DNA of 22,867 nt, taken from positions 1 to 22,867 of the forward strand of contig CAZBQD010000034.1 of assembly GCA_964493995.1 (NCBI GenBank). Direction: 5' to 3'. The DNA is from GCA-002282575 sp964493995 (GTDB lineage: Bacteria; Pseudomonadota; Gammaproteobacteria; Thiomicrospirales; Thiomicrospiraceae). The notes beneath the pieces were generated by a model that did no database searches, was not told the DNA's origin, and saw only the letters and a list, made by a program, of their open reading frames with translations. This document shows positions 15,565 to 22,867 of the stretch, one piece after another. Numbering within the stretch: the stretch's first letter is position 1; every line of letters begins with the position of its first letter. The position numbers and the translations under genes are program-made.

Positions 15565-17082
15565 ATGCCACAACGTCTGTTAAAAATGGTTTTACGCGCT
15601 CCTGTTTATGATGTCGCTCAGGAAAGCCCTTTAACCTATGCGCCGCGTTTATCGTCAAAATGTGCCAATCGGGTGCACTTAAAACGAGAAGATTTACAAC
15701 CTGTTTTTTCCTTCAAATTGCGCGGTGCTTACAACCGCATGCTGAACTTGTCGCAACAAGAACGTGATAACGGCGTGATTGCAGCATCGGCGGGGAATCA
15801 TGCGCAGGGTGTAGCTTTGGCGGCTAAAAAACTCGCCATGAAAGCGACCATTGTCATGCCACAAACGACCCCCAGCATTAAGGTCGAGTCGGTTCGTCGT
15901 TTGGGTGGGGAAGTTGTGTTGCATGGCGATAACTTCAATCAAGCCGCCGAATATGCACAGTATTTAGTTACTCAAACAGGCGCAACTTTTATTCATCCTT
16001 ATGATGATTGGGAAGTGATTGCCGGGCAGGGCACGATCGCCCTAGAGCTGATCCGTCAACACACTGAGCCGATGAAAGCGGTGTTTGTGCCGGTGGGTGG
16101 TGGCGGTATTATTGCCGGTGTGGCGGCGGTGATTAAGTCTATCCATCCTGAAACACTGGTGATTGGCGTTGAACCCGAGGATGCCGCTTGTATGAAAGCA
16201 GCGCTGGAAGCGGGTGAACGGGTTGTTTTACCGCAAGTGGGTATTTTTGCTGATGGTGTGGCCGTGGCGCAAGTGGGCGAGCGTCCTTATTTAGTGGCGC
16301 AACATTATGTGGATGTTATGGTCACAGTCACCACCGATGAAATGTGTGCGGCTATTAAAGAGGTGTTTGAAGATACCCGCTCTATTGCTGAGCCTGCGGG
16401 CGCTTTAGCGGTGGCGGGTCTGAAAAAATACGCGCTATCACAGGGCTGGCAAAACGAGTCATTAGTGGCGATTGTGAGTGGCGCTAACATGAACTTTGAC
16501 CGTCTGCGATACATTGCAGAGCGAACGGAAATCGGCGAGGGAACAGAAACACTTTTGGCGGTCACCATTCCTGAACGTCCGGGTAGTTTTCTGCACTTTT
16601 GCCGGCTATTGGGTAATAAACGTGTCATTACCGAGTTTAATTATCGTTATGCCGACTCGATGAATGCCCAGGTGTTTGTCGGTATTCGTTTGCATCAAGG
16701 CCAAGCTGAAAAGGTGGCGATTATCGAAGATTTGGTTCAGGCGGGCTTTGCGACGGTCGATTTGTCGGCGAATGAAATGGCTAAGTTGCATTTGCGTCAC
16801 ATGATTGGGGGTGCTGGCGGTAAACGTCTGGATGAACAACTCTATCGTTTCGAGTTTCCTGAGCGACCCGGTGCCTTGTTGGCCTTTTTATCCTCAATGT
16901 CATCGGGTTGGAATATTAGTTTGTTTCATTATCGCAATCATGGTGCCGCCGAAGGTACGGTATTGGCGGGCATTCAAGTGCCAGAGAAAGAGTTGCCTGC
17001 ATTCAATGCTTTCTTAGAACAGCTCGGTTATCCCTACACCTCAGAGAATGATAATCCGGCCTATTCGCTGTTTTTGGCTTGA
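15565..17082 (+). CDS. ilvA: Threonine deaminase (threonine ammonia-lyase), biosynthetic
   Basis: PLP enzyme (505 aa) that turns threonine into 2-oxobutanoate, the first step of isoleucine synthesis. The PLP lysine is Lys51 in FSFKLRGAY. The phosphate-binding loop is VGGGGI at about residues 179-184, and ASAGNHAQG is the other fold-type II signature. Two ACT-like regulatory regions fill the C-terminal part (from about 325, with the repeated patterns PERPGSFLHF and PERPGALLAF), which in the family sense isoleucine and valine. The long biosynthetic form is therefore present. The open frame extends up to 15475. The ATG at 15565 is chosen because the IlvA N-terminus (VLRAPVYDVAQ) follows at once and a GGAAAG site lies 7 bases upstream. 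Confidence 0.97.
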   Translation: MPQRLLKMVLRAPVYDVAQESPLTYAPRLSSKCANRVHLKREDLQPVFSFKLRGAYNRMLNLSQQERDNGVIAASAGNHAQGVALAAKKLAMKATIVMPQTTPSIKVESVRRLGGEVVLHGDNFNQAAEYAQYLVTQTGATFIHPYDDWEVIAGQGTIALELIRQHTEPMKAVFVPVGGGGIIAGVAAVIKSIHPETLVIGVEPEDAACMKAALEAGERVVLPQVGIFADGVAVAQVGERPYLVAQHYVDVMVTVTTDEMCAAIKEVFEDTRSIAEPAGALAVAGLKKYALSQGWQNESLVAIVSGANMNFDRLRYIAERTEIGEGTETLLAVTIPERPGSFLHFCRLLGNKRVITEFNYRYADSMNAQVFVGIRLHQGQAEKVAIIEDLVQAGFATVDLSANEMAKLHLRHMIGGAGGKRLDEQLYRFEFPERPGALLAFLSSMSSGWNISLFHYRNHGAAEGTVLAGIQVPEKELPAFNAFLEQLGYPYTSENDNPAYSLFLA

Positions 17083-17120
17083 TTCGGGCGCATTTTGGCG
17101 TATCCAATAGCGGTGAAATT

Positions 17121-17129
17121 TGCTATAAT
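17121..17129 (+). promoter_or_regulatory. Extended -10 promoter for pyrG
   Basis: TGC directly followed by a perfect TATAAT (17124-17129) forms an extended -10 element, about 36 bases upstream of the pyrG ATG. The position 17 bases upstream (TATCCA) is a poor -35, as is usual for extended -10 promoters. It lies in the 82-base gap after ilvA. Confidence 0.65.
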
Positions 17130-17164
17130 ATTGAAAATTTTTATGTGCTCAGTAAGTGAATGTC

Positions 17165-18799
17165 ATGGCTAAGTTTGTATTTGTGACTGGTGGTGTGGTT
17201 TCCTCGCTAGGAAAAGGAATTGCGGCGGCTTCGTTGGCGGCGGCTTTGGCGGCTCGTGGTTTGAAAGTGACCATGTTGAAAATGGATCCTTACATCAACG
17301 TTGATCCCGGTACCATGAGTCCGATGCAGCATGGCGAGGTTTTTGTCACTGATGATGGCGCTGAAACTGATCTGGATTTGGGTCACTATGAGCGCTTTAT
17401 TGACCGTCGCATGGGACGCAATAATAGCTTCTCGACTGGTCAAGTTTATGACTCAGTTATCCGTAAAGAGCGTCGTGGTGATTACCTAGGTGGCACGGTG
17501 CAAGTGATTCCTCACATTACCGATGAGATCAAACGCCGCATTCATTTGGTTGCGCAAGACATTGACGTCGCCATTGTCGAGGTCGGTGGTACGGTAGGGG
17601 ATATTGAGTCTTTGCCATTCATGGAAGCCATTCGTCAAATGGGCGTGGAGTTAGGTCGTGAGAATGCCCTTTTTGTGCATCTAACCCTGCTACCCTACAT
17701 CGCTACCGCGGGTGAGTTAAAAACTAAGCCCACTCAGCATTCTGTACAGCAACTACGTTCTATTGGTATACAACCCGATGTGTTGTTGTGCCGCTCGGAT
17801 CGCCCTATTTCTGACAGTGATAAGCGTAAAATCGCTCTGTTCACCAGTGTGTCTGAAAAAGCGGTTATCAATTCCCTTGATGCGCCGAGCATCTATGCTG
17901 TACCGCGTATGTTGCACGATCAAGGGTTCGACCAGGTTGTTTGCGACCAATTGAAATTGAATGTGCCCGCTGCGGATCTGTCAGATTGGGATGCAGTCGT
18001 GAAAGCTATTGCCAACCCTGAGCATAGCGTGCGCATTGCCTTGGTGGGTAAGTATGTTGAATTGACAGAAGCGTATAAATCACTGAACGAGTCTTTATTA
18101 CACGCGGGTATTCATGCCAAAGCTAAGGTGTTAATTACTTACATTGATTCGGAACGACTCGAAACAGAAGGCACATCGCTACTTGAAAATCATGATGCCA
18201 TTCTTGTTCCCGGTGGCTTTGGTGAACGTGGCGTTGAAGGTAAAATTCTAGCCGTCACCTATGCACGTGAAAATAAAATTCCTTACCTAGGTATTTGCTT
18301 GGGTATGCAGGTAGCCGTTATTGAAGCGGCTCGTAATCTTGCCCAGCTCCCTGAAGCGCATAGCACCGAATTCCGTCCTAAGGCACGTCATCCTGTCGTT
18401 GCCATGATTACCGAATGGGTTGATCCGGATGGTAAGGTACAAGCACGCACCGAAGATGTGGACTTAGGGGGCACAATGCGCTTGGGTTCGCAAGCGGCCG
18501 TGTTAGAAGATGGTTCTTTAGCACAAGCAATTTACGGCAAAGCGGTGATTTGGGAACGTCATCGTCATCGTTACGAAGTGAATGATCATTACATTCCACG
18601 CTTAAACGAAGCAGGACTGATTATTGGGGGTCGTTCTGCCGAAGGTGGCCTGGTAGAAACCGTCGAGCTGCCTAAGTCGGCGCACCCTTGGTTTTTTGCA
18701 TGCCAATTCCATCCCGAATTTACTTCGACCCCGCGCCAAGGACACCCTTTGTTTTCGGCTTTCATCGCGGCGGCGCTCGCTCATCAACAAGGTAGTTAA
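17165..18799 (+). CDS. pyrG: CTP synthase
   Basis: Makes CTP from UTP, ATP and glutamine in the cytoplasm (544 aa; E. coli enzyme 545). The N-terminal synthetase domain has the P-loop GGVVSSLGKG (residues 9-18). The C-terminal class I glutamine amidotransferase domain has its nucleophile Cys378 in LGICLGMQ and the partner His/Glu in FHPEFTS near the end. An in-frame GTG occurs at 17156, but the ATG at 17165 gives the standard MAKFVFVTGG start. The stop is one base before kdsA, so the two are co-transcribed, as in many proteobacteria (pyrG-kdsA-eno). Confidence 0.98.
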   Translation: MAKFVFVTGGVVSSLGKGIAAASLAAALAARGLKVTMLKMDPYINVDPGTMSPMQHGEVFVTDDGAETDLDLGHYERFIDRRMGRNNSFSTGQVYDSVIRKERRGDYLGGTVQVIPHITDEIKRRIHLVAQDIDVAIVEVGGTVGDIESLPFMEAIRQMGVELGRENALFVHLTLLPYIATAGELKTKPTQHSVQQLRSIGIQPDVLLCRSDRPISDSDKRKIALFTSVSEKAVINSLDAPSIYAVPRMLHDQGFDQVVCDQLKLNVPAADLSDWDAVVKAIANPEHSVRIALVGKYVELTEAYKSLNESLLHAGIHAKAKVLITYIDSERLETEGTSLLENHDAILVPGGFGERGVEGKILAVTYARENKIPYLGICLGMQVAVIEAARNLAQLPEAHSTEFRPKARHPVVAMITEWVDPDGKVQARTEDVDLGGTMRLGSQAAVLEDGSLAQAIYGKAVIWERHRHRYEVNDHYIPRLNEAGLIIGGRSAEGGLVETVELPKSAHPWFFACQFHPEFTSTPRQGHPLFSAFIAAALAHQQGS

Positions 18800-18800
18800 G

Positions 18801-19643
18801 ATGAAATTATGTGGATTTGATGTTGGTATCGACCAACCTTTCTTTTTGATTGCTGGCCCCTGTGTCATTGAAAACGAAGCGCTAGCCATGAACACGGCTG
18901 AAACCTTGAAGCGCATGACAGAAGACTTGGGTATTAACTTCATTTTCAAGTCGTCTTTTGATAAAGCGAATCGTTCATCAACCAGCAGTTTTCGTGGCTT
19001 AGGCTTGGCAGAAGGGCTACGCATTTTAGACAAGGTTAAACGTGAAATTGGCGTGCCTGTGTTAACTGATGTGCATGAAGATACGCCTTTTGATGAAGTT
19101 GCTGACATTGTCGATGTGTTGCAAACGCCGGCTTTTTTAGCGCGTCAAACCAACTTCATTCAAGCCGTTGCGCGTGCAGGTAAGCCGGTGAATGTCAAGA
19201 AGGGTCAGTTCATGGCACCTTGGGATATGAACAATGTGGTGCAAAAATGCCATGAAGCCGGTAATGATCAGATTATGGTGTGTGAGCGTGGCGTTTCTTT
19301 CGGTTATAACACACTGGTTTCCGATATGCGCTCTTTGGTTATCATGCGCGATACAGGATGTCCGGTGGTTTACGATGCCACTCATTCGGTACAACAACCG
19401 GGCGGTTTAGGCAGTGCATCGGGTGGTCAGCGCGAGTTCGTCGCGCCCTTAGCGCGTGCCGCTATTGCGACTGGGGTTGCGGGTATTTTTATGGAAACCC
19501 ATCCCGATCCCGCTAAGGCGCTTTCCGATGGTCCGAATATGTGGCCCTTAGCGAAGTTGCAGCCCGTATTAGCAACCATGAAAGCCTTAGATTCGGTGGT
19601 GAAGCAGGCAGGTTTTATTGAACATGAATTGATGGGCAAGTAG
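18801..19643 (+). CDS. kdsA: 3-deoxy-D-manno-octulosonate 8-phosphate synthase
   Basis: Condenses arabinose 5-phosphate with phosphoenolpyruvate to make KDO-8-phosphate, needed for the inner core of LPS (280 aa, usual size). FLIAGPCVIE (about 15-24), FKSSFDKANRSS (about 52-63) and the GQFMAPWDM segment are family blocks. The KKGQFMAPWDMNN region carries Asn, not Cys, at the site that defines the metal-dependent class, so a metal-independent enzyme is likely (inference). A longer frame starts inside pyrG at 18696, but the ATG at 18801 gives the known N-terminus and sits one base after the pyrG stop. Confidence 0.97.
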   Translation: MKLCGFDVGIDQPFFLIAGPCVIENEALAMNTAETLKRMTEDLGINFIFKSSFDKANRSSTSSFRGLGLAEGLRILDKVKREIGVPVLTDVHEDTPFDEVADIVDVLQTPAFLARQTNFIQAVARAGKPVNVKKGQFMAPWDMNNVVQKCHEAGNDQIMVCERGVSFGYNTLVSDMRSLVIMRDTGCPVVYDATHSVQQPGGLGSASGGQREFVAPLARAAIATGVAGIFMETHPDPAKALSDGPNMWPLAKLQPVLATMKALDSVVKQAGFIEHELMGK

Positions 19644-19660
19644 TACTTGCCTATTTTTTT
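19635..19660 (+). terminator. Rho-independent terminator overlapping the kdsA stop
   Basis: GGCAAGT (19635-19641), loop AGT, ACTTGCC (19645-19651), then TA and seven T (to 19660). The left arm is the final two kdsA codons and the first base of the TAG stop. It should end or reduce the pyrG-kdsA transcript before eno. Confidence 0.85.
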
Positions 19661-19702
19661 GACCATTTTATAAGTTATAAGTTGTTTTTAGGAGTTAAGT
19701 AA

Positions 19703-20977
19703 ATGAGCAATATTCAACGTATCTGGGCTCGTGAAGTGATTGATTCTCGCGGTAATCCAACGGTAGAAGTCGATATTACCCTTGCCGATGGCAGTTTTGG
19801 TCGTGCTGCCGTACCATCGGGTGCTTCTACCGGTAAACGCGAAGCCTTAGAATTGCGTGATAATGACAAAGCTCGTTTTGGTGGTAAAGGTGTATTAACG
19901 GCCGTTAACAACATTAATACCAAAATTGCTCAAGCGTTAATCGGACAAGATGCAACCAATCAAGCCAAGATCGATGCTATGATGATTGAGCTGGATGGTG
20001 ATGCCAATAAAGCGAATTTAGGCGCTAACGCCATCCTAGCCGTTTCTATGGCAGTGGCTCATGCAGCGGCCAAATCGAAAGGTTTGCCTTTATTTCAATA
20101 CGTTAAAACCGACACCTTCCGTATGCCTGTACCGATGATGAACATCATCAATGGTGGTGCTCATGCTGACAACAGCGTTGATATGCAAGAATTTATGATT
20201 GTGCCTGTGGGCGCGCCTTCATTCAAAGAAGCCGTACGTTATGGTGCGCAAGTATTCCATGCCTTGAAAAAAGTATTGCATGACAAAGGCTTGAACACAG
20301 CGGTAGGCGATGAGGGTGGTTTCGCACCTGATTTAGCTTCTAACGAAGAAGCGATTACCGTTATTTTAGAAGCGATTAAAGCAGCTGGCTTTGAGGCAGG
20401 TAAAGACATCATGATCGCCATTGATGCGGCAGCCAGCGAGTTCTATCACGATGGTAAGTATGTGTTGACCTCTGAAAACCGTAGCATGACGTCGGAAGAA
20501 ATGATTGATTATTTCGCCGCTTGGTGTGATAAATACCCAATCATCTCGATTGAAGACGGTATGGCAGAAGAAGATTGGGCTGGCTGGAAACTCATGACCG
20601 ATAAATTGGGTAAGAAAATCCAATTGGTGGGTGATGATCTGTTCGTAACCAACAGCAAAATTTTGCAAGAAGGTATCGATAAGGGTATCGCTAACTCAAT
20701 TCTGATTAAAGTGAATCAAATTGGGTCGTTGACTGAAACCTTTGATGCGATTGCTATGGCTAAAGCAGCGGGTTACACAGCAGTTATGTCTCACCGTTCT
20801 GGTGAAACGGAAGACACCACCATTGCCGATTTGGCAGTAGCGACTGGCGTTGGTCAGATTAAAACGGGCTCAATGTCGCGTTCTGACCGTGTGGCTAAAT
20901 ACAACCAGTTGTTGCGTATCGAAGAAATGTTGGGTGCGGATGCGGTTTATCCAGGCGTGTCTGCGTTTAAACATTAA
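19703..20977 (+). CDS. eno: Enolase
   Basis: Glycolytic enzyme converting 2-phosphoglycerate to phosphoenolpyruvate (424 aa, normal length); in proteobacteria also a partner of the RNA degradosome. Catalytic and metal-binding blocks are intact: PSGASTG loop at 38-44, NGGAHADNSVDMQEFMI around 150-166, GDEGGFAPDL, SIEDGMAEEDW, LVGDDLFVTN, ILIKVNQIGS and SHRSGETEDT. A strong AGGAG ribosome site (19690-19694) is 8 bases from the ATG. The kdsA terminator lies 43 bases upstream, so a separate promoter is expected. TATAAG at 19669-19674 and 19676-19681 are -10-like but lack a well-placed -35. Its substrate link with KdsA is that KdsA uses PEP. Confidence 0.99.
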   Translation: MSNIQRIWAREVIDSRGNPTVEVDITLADGSFGRAAVPSGASTGKREALELRDNDKARFGGKGVLTAVNNINTKIAQALIGQDATNQAKIDAMMIELDGDANKANLGANAILAVSMAVAHAAAKSKGLPLFQYVKTDTFRMPVPMMNIINGGAHADNSVDMQEFMIVPVGAPSFKEAVRYGAQVFHALKKVLHDKGLNTAVGDEGGFAPDLASNEEAITVILEAIKAAGFEAGKDIMIAIDAAASEFYHDGKYVLTSENRSMTSEEMIDYFAAWCDKYPIISIEDGMAEEDWAGWKLMTDKLGKKIQLVGDDLFVTNSKILQEGIDKGIANSILIKVNQIGSLTETFDAIAMAKAAGYTAVMSHRSGETEDTTIADLAVATGVGQIKTGSMSRSDRVAKYNQLLRIEEMLGADAVYPGVSAFKH

Positions 20978-20998
20978 GTCAATTTGTTTGATGATGAT

Positions 20999-21027
20999 AA
21001 TGCCCCAGTTGGGGCGTTGTCGTTTTT
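20999..21027 (+). terminator. Stem-loop / weak terminator between eno and ftsB
   Basis: AATGCCCC (20999-21006, counting one T:G pair), loop AGTT, GGGGCGTT (21011-21018), followed after a few bases by GTTTTTA (21022-21028). The stem is strong but the T-run is short and displaced, so partial termination is likely. This would let some transcription continue into ftsB. Confidence 0.55.
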
Positions 21028-21036
21028 AACGATGTT

Positions 21037-21414
21037 ATGAAAAAGCTCTTTGTTGTTTTTGTATTGGCCATTTTATGGCTACAATATCGACTCTGGTCTC
21101 CTGATGGAGGTATCAGCGAATGGCTTCGTCTGCAAAATGAACTAGCTTTGGCACAGGCGCACATTAAGCAGCTGGAATCGAGTAATGAATCGTTAAAAAA
21201 TCTGGTTTTGGATTTGCAAAACCACACCGATGCCATTGAAACGCAAGCGCGCGAGGTGCTGCATTTTGCGCAGCCCAGTGAAACGTTTTTTCGCGTCATT
21301 CCGGTTTCCAATCAAAAGAAAGAAAGTTACGTACCTAATCTTCCCCGAACCAAGCTTTCAGCACCCGATAAAGAAGGGAATCCCGCCGATATCGCAGCAG
21401 AAGCTCCGCCTTAA
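21037..21414 (+). CDS. ftsB: Cell division protein FtsB
   Basis: Bitopic inner-membrane divisome protein that forms a coiled coil with FtsL and binds FtsQ (125 aa). A membrane helix spans about residues 3-18, WLQYRLW follows, and the GGISEWLRLQNEL junction leads into a heptad-like region to about residue 75. The conserved ETFFRVIP at about 82-89 is the FtsQ-contact end. The 35-residue tail after that is longer than in E. coli (about 103 aa) and is Lys/Pro/Ala-rich. No clear Shine-Dalgarno site precedes the ATG. Position after eno is conserved, but ispD does not follow. Confidence 0.92.
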   Translation: MKKLFVVFVLAILWLQYRLWSPDGGISEWLRLQNELALAQAHIKQLESSNESLKNLVLDLQNHTDAIETQAREVLHFAQPSETFFRVIPVSNQKKESYVPNLPRTKLSAPDKEGNPADIAAEAPP

Positions 21415-21683
21415 TGGGCTGTGATTTTTTCTTATCTTATCTCAGTAACTGCTTATTTCTCCATATTTTTATATCTCTTGTCTTTCATTAGTTTACACCC
21501 AAATTGGGTTTTGAATCGATCGTTTGGCGTTTGAATTAAGTTGATGACGTCCATCTTTCATTCTGGCATAACGTTAAAAAATTCACCGCAAATTAGTCTG
21601 AAATGAAACACCTGATTGCCCATGAGGCGTCAAATTATGCTAGGCTATGAGCAAGTTTTCATGCACTTAACGGGATAAACAAG
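21415..21683. other. Non-coding gap between ftsB and the YedI-like gene
   Basis: 269 bases without a supportable gene. The first part (about 21424-21490) is rich in T and C on the plus strand. A dyad ACCCAA-a-TTGGGT sits at 21497-21509 with four T after it, giving at most a 5-bp hairpin that could be a weak ftsB terminator or an operator. A promoter for the next gene is expected but no element pair is convincing; the best is TTGCCC at 21616-21621 with TAGGCT at 21641-21646. Confidence 0.5.
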
Positions 21684-22571
21684 ATGGCTTCGGGATTACT
21701 GGTCATTTTAGATGACATAGCGGCGATGTTCGATGATGTGGCCGCCATGTCTAAACTGGCGACGAAAAAAACAGCAGGGGTGCTGGGCGATGATTTGGCC
21801 GTGGGTGCACAGCGTGCTTCGGGTTTTCACGCCAGCCGAGAACTGCCCGTGATATGGGCGATTGCTAAGGGTTCGTTCATCAACAAACTCATTATTTTAC
21901 CCATCGCTTTTCTACTCAGTGCCTTTTGGCCAGAAGCCATTATTCCTATCCTGATTATCGGCGGTTTGTACCTGAGCTATGAGGGCGCGGAGAAAATTTA
22001 TGAATACCTCTTTCACCGTCATCACGATAAGCCGATGGCACTGAATGAAGGACTCAACCCAGAGCAGCTGATTGCGCTGGAACAACAAAAGATTAAATCA
22101 GCGGTGATGACTGACTTTATTTTATCGGTCGAAATCATTGTCATCGCTTTAGGTACGGTGAGTGAACAATCCTTGACCATTCAAATTGCGGCGGTGAGTT
22201 TTGTCGCTTTGCTGGCTACGGTGGGGGTTTATGGGCTAGTTGCCCTGATGGTACGTATGGATGATGCTGGATTGCATTTAATTGAGCGAGCCGGCGAGGT
22301 GAAGTCCTTGATAGCCAGTCTTATGCGTCAAACAGGGCGTGGGCTGATTTGGTCACTGCCTAGACTGATTCGCCTGTTAGCGGTGGTTGGGACGCTTGCC
22401 ATGTTGCTGGTCGGTGGTGGTATCTTTGTTCATCATATCGAATCGCTGCATCATCTTACCGAAACGCTACCGGGTCTTTTTGTCGAGTTGGGATCGGGAT
22501 TGATTGCGGGAATAGTGGTTTTGGGGTTGGTGATACTGGGGAGGAAGCTAGTGACGGTATTTAGAAGCTGA
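21684..22571 (+). CDS. DUF808 / YedI-family inner-membrane protein
   Basis: A 295-aa membrane protein of unknown function. It aligns from memory with E. coli YedI: SGLLVILDDIAAMFDDVAAMSKLATKKTAGVLGDDLAVGA-type start, then SRELPVIWAIAKGSFINK at about 51-68. Hydrophobic segments are at about 68-102, 140-158, 165-190, 228-250 and 270-290. A His-rich loop (HRHHDKP near residue 112) and HHIESLHHL at about 253-261 could bind metal, but this is only a visual impression. It stands alone, outside the pyrG-eno-ftsB group. ATG at 21684 gives the expected N-terminus; the ribosome site (GGGATAAAC) is weak. Confidence 0.9.
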   Translation: MASGLLVILDDIAAMFDDVAAMSKLATKKTAGVLGDDLAVGAQRASGFHASRELPVIWAIAKGSFINKLIILPIAFLLSAFWPEAIIPILIIGGLYLSYEGAEKIYEYLFHRHHDKPMALNEGLNPEQLIALEQQKIKSAVMTDFILSVEIIVIALGTVSEQSLTIQIAAVSFVALLATVGVYGLVALMVRMDDAGLHLIERAGEVKSLIASLMRQTGRGLIWSLPRLIRLLAVVGTLAMLLVGGGIFVHHIESLHHLTETLPGLFVELGSGLIAGIVVLGLVILGRKLVTVFRS

Positions 22572-22867
22572 TGTACAGCGAATAAAGGGTTAGTCACAAT
22601 CCCGTTTGTTTGTGTCGAAAAAACCTCAAACCACCCATTGATCGCATTGCCAAAAACAGTTTCCGGACACCCATTTTTCTGCTGTAAGCAATGCCTGCAC
22701 CGCAATGACCTGATGGTCAGAAGTGAGTTCTTTGCTGAAGTTAATTCCCAGTTGTTGCCAGTGAGAGTATATATCGGTGATAGAAGCATGAATCTAAATA
22801 ACTAAAGTTTAATTGTCGGGACTCGACTGATTGGATGAGTTATAATTATCTCAAATCCCTGTATCTA
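22572..22867. other. Non-coding or degraded stretch at the right edge
   Basis: 296 bases with no complete gene. A protein-like frame without a start lies on the minus strand (22626-22793). TATAAT occurs at 22841-22846 on the plus strand, but no -35 is found at 16-18 bases. It may be a promoter for a gene outside the window. Confidence 0.4.
22626..22793 (-). pseudogene. Start-less protein-like frame, possible gene remnant
   Basis: On the minus strand, the frame opens after TAG (22796-22794) and ends at TGA (22628-22626), giving about 55 residues. The translation includes HASITDIYSHWQQLGIN and later AEKWVSGNCFWQCDQWVV, with four Trp and a natural-looking composition. There is no ATG, GTG or TTG near its beginning; the nearby ATG at 22789 belongs to another frame. 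It could be the frameshifted 3' end of a lost gene, a gene with a rare ATT start, or chance. I do not recognise a family. Confidence 0.25.

Noticed and set aside
18602..19108. 168-codon open frame on the minus strand across the pyrG/kdsA junction
   Set aside because: It lies wholly inside two well-supported genes on the other strand, has no recognisable domain and shows the Ser/Arg/Lys-rich composition of a shadow frame.
19659..19681. eno promoter from TTGACC and the tandem TATAAG boxes
   Set aside because: The gap from TTGACC to either TATAAG is much too short (4 or 11 bases), and TTGACC is partly the T-run of the kdsA terminator.
22451..22789. 112-codon open frame on the minus strand over the end of the YedI-like gene
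   Set aside because: About a third of it is antisense to the C-terminal helix of the YedI-like gene and the rest is in a different frame from the more protein-like one at 22626-22793. Composition is not convincing.

Overview
The window is a chromosomal stretch from a Gram-negative bacterium, most probably a gammaproteobacterium. The evidence is the metG-rnfABCDGE-nth and pyrG-kdsA-eno-ftsB orders, an ileS-lspA pair, LPS synthesis (KdsA), a TonB-dependent outer-membrane receptor and an FtsB divisome protein. The family is uncertain; a Pseudomonadales/Moraxellaceae-type organism is a guess from protein similarity remembered, not computed. Coding density is high, and nearly every gene is a recognisable full-length housekeeping or respiratory gene. 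No tRNA, rRNA, CRISPR array, insertion sequence or prophage gene was seen.

Bases 1-3669 (plus strand): the last codons of a probable small RNA-binding protein, a 270-base gap with stem-loops and a strong intrinsic terminator, then ileS overlapping lspA. Bases 3688-11506 (minus strand): metG followed by the complete Rnf electron-transport operon rnfA-rnfB-rnfC-rnfD-rnfG-rnfE and then nth. Genes from rnfA to nth overlap by about 4 to 14 bases or lie 1 base apart, so they are very probably translated from one message. lspA and nth converge with only 18 bases between their stop codons.

Bases 11717-15424: a copper locus. An OprC-type TonB-dependent copper receptor, a SCO1-type copper metallochaperone and a PCuAC periplasmic copper chaperone run leftwards as an apparent operon. 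They converge on a secreted thioredoxin-fold protein with a CxxC site, and the two units share a bidirectional terminator. Together they could import copper across the outer membrane, carry it through the periplasm and load it into cytochrome oxidase. That functional link is inferred from family knowledge and adjacency.

Bases 15425-22571 (plus strand): a divergent region with three abutting inverted repeats, then ilvA, pyrG (with a consensus extended -10 promoter), kdsA, a terminator that includes the kdsA stop codon, eno, ftsB and a DUF808/YedI-type membrane protein. ispD, usually the next gene after ftsB, is not there. The last 296 bases hold no clear complete gene, only a start-less protein-like frame on the minus strand.

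I do not see a convincing undescribed multi-gene system. The best leads are the repeat cluster at 15475-15520, the copper cassette with its thioredoxin partner, the structured RNA region at 68-259 and the orphan frame at 22626-22793.
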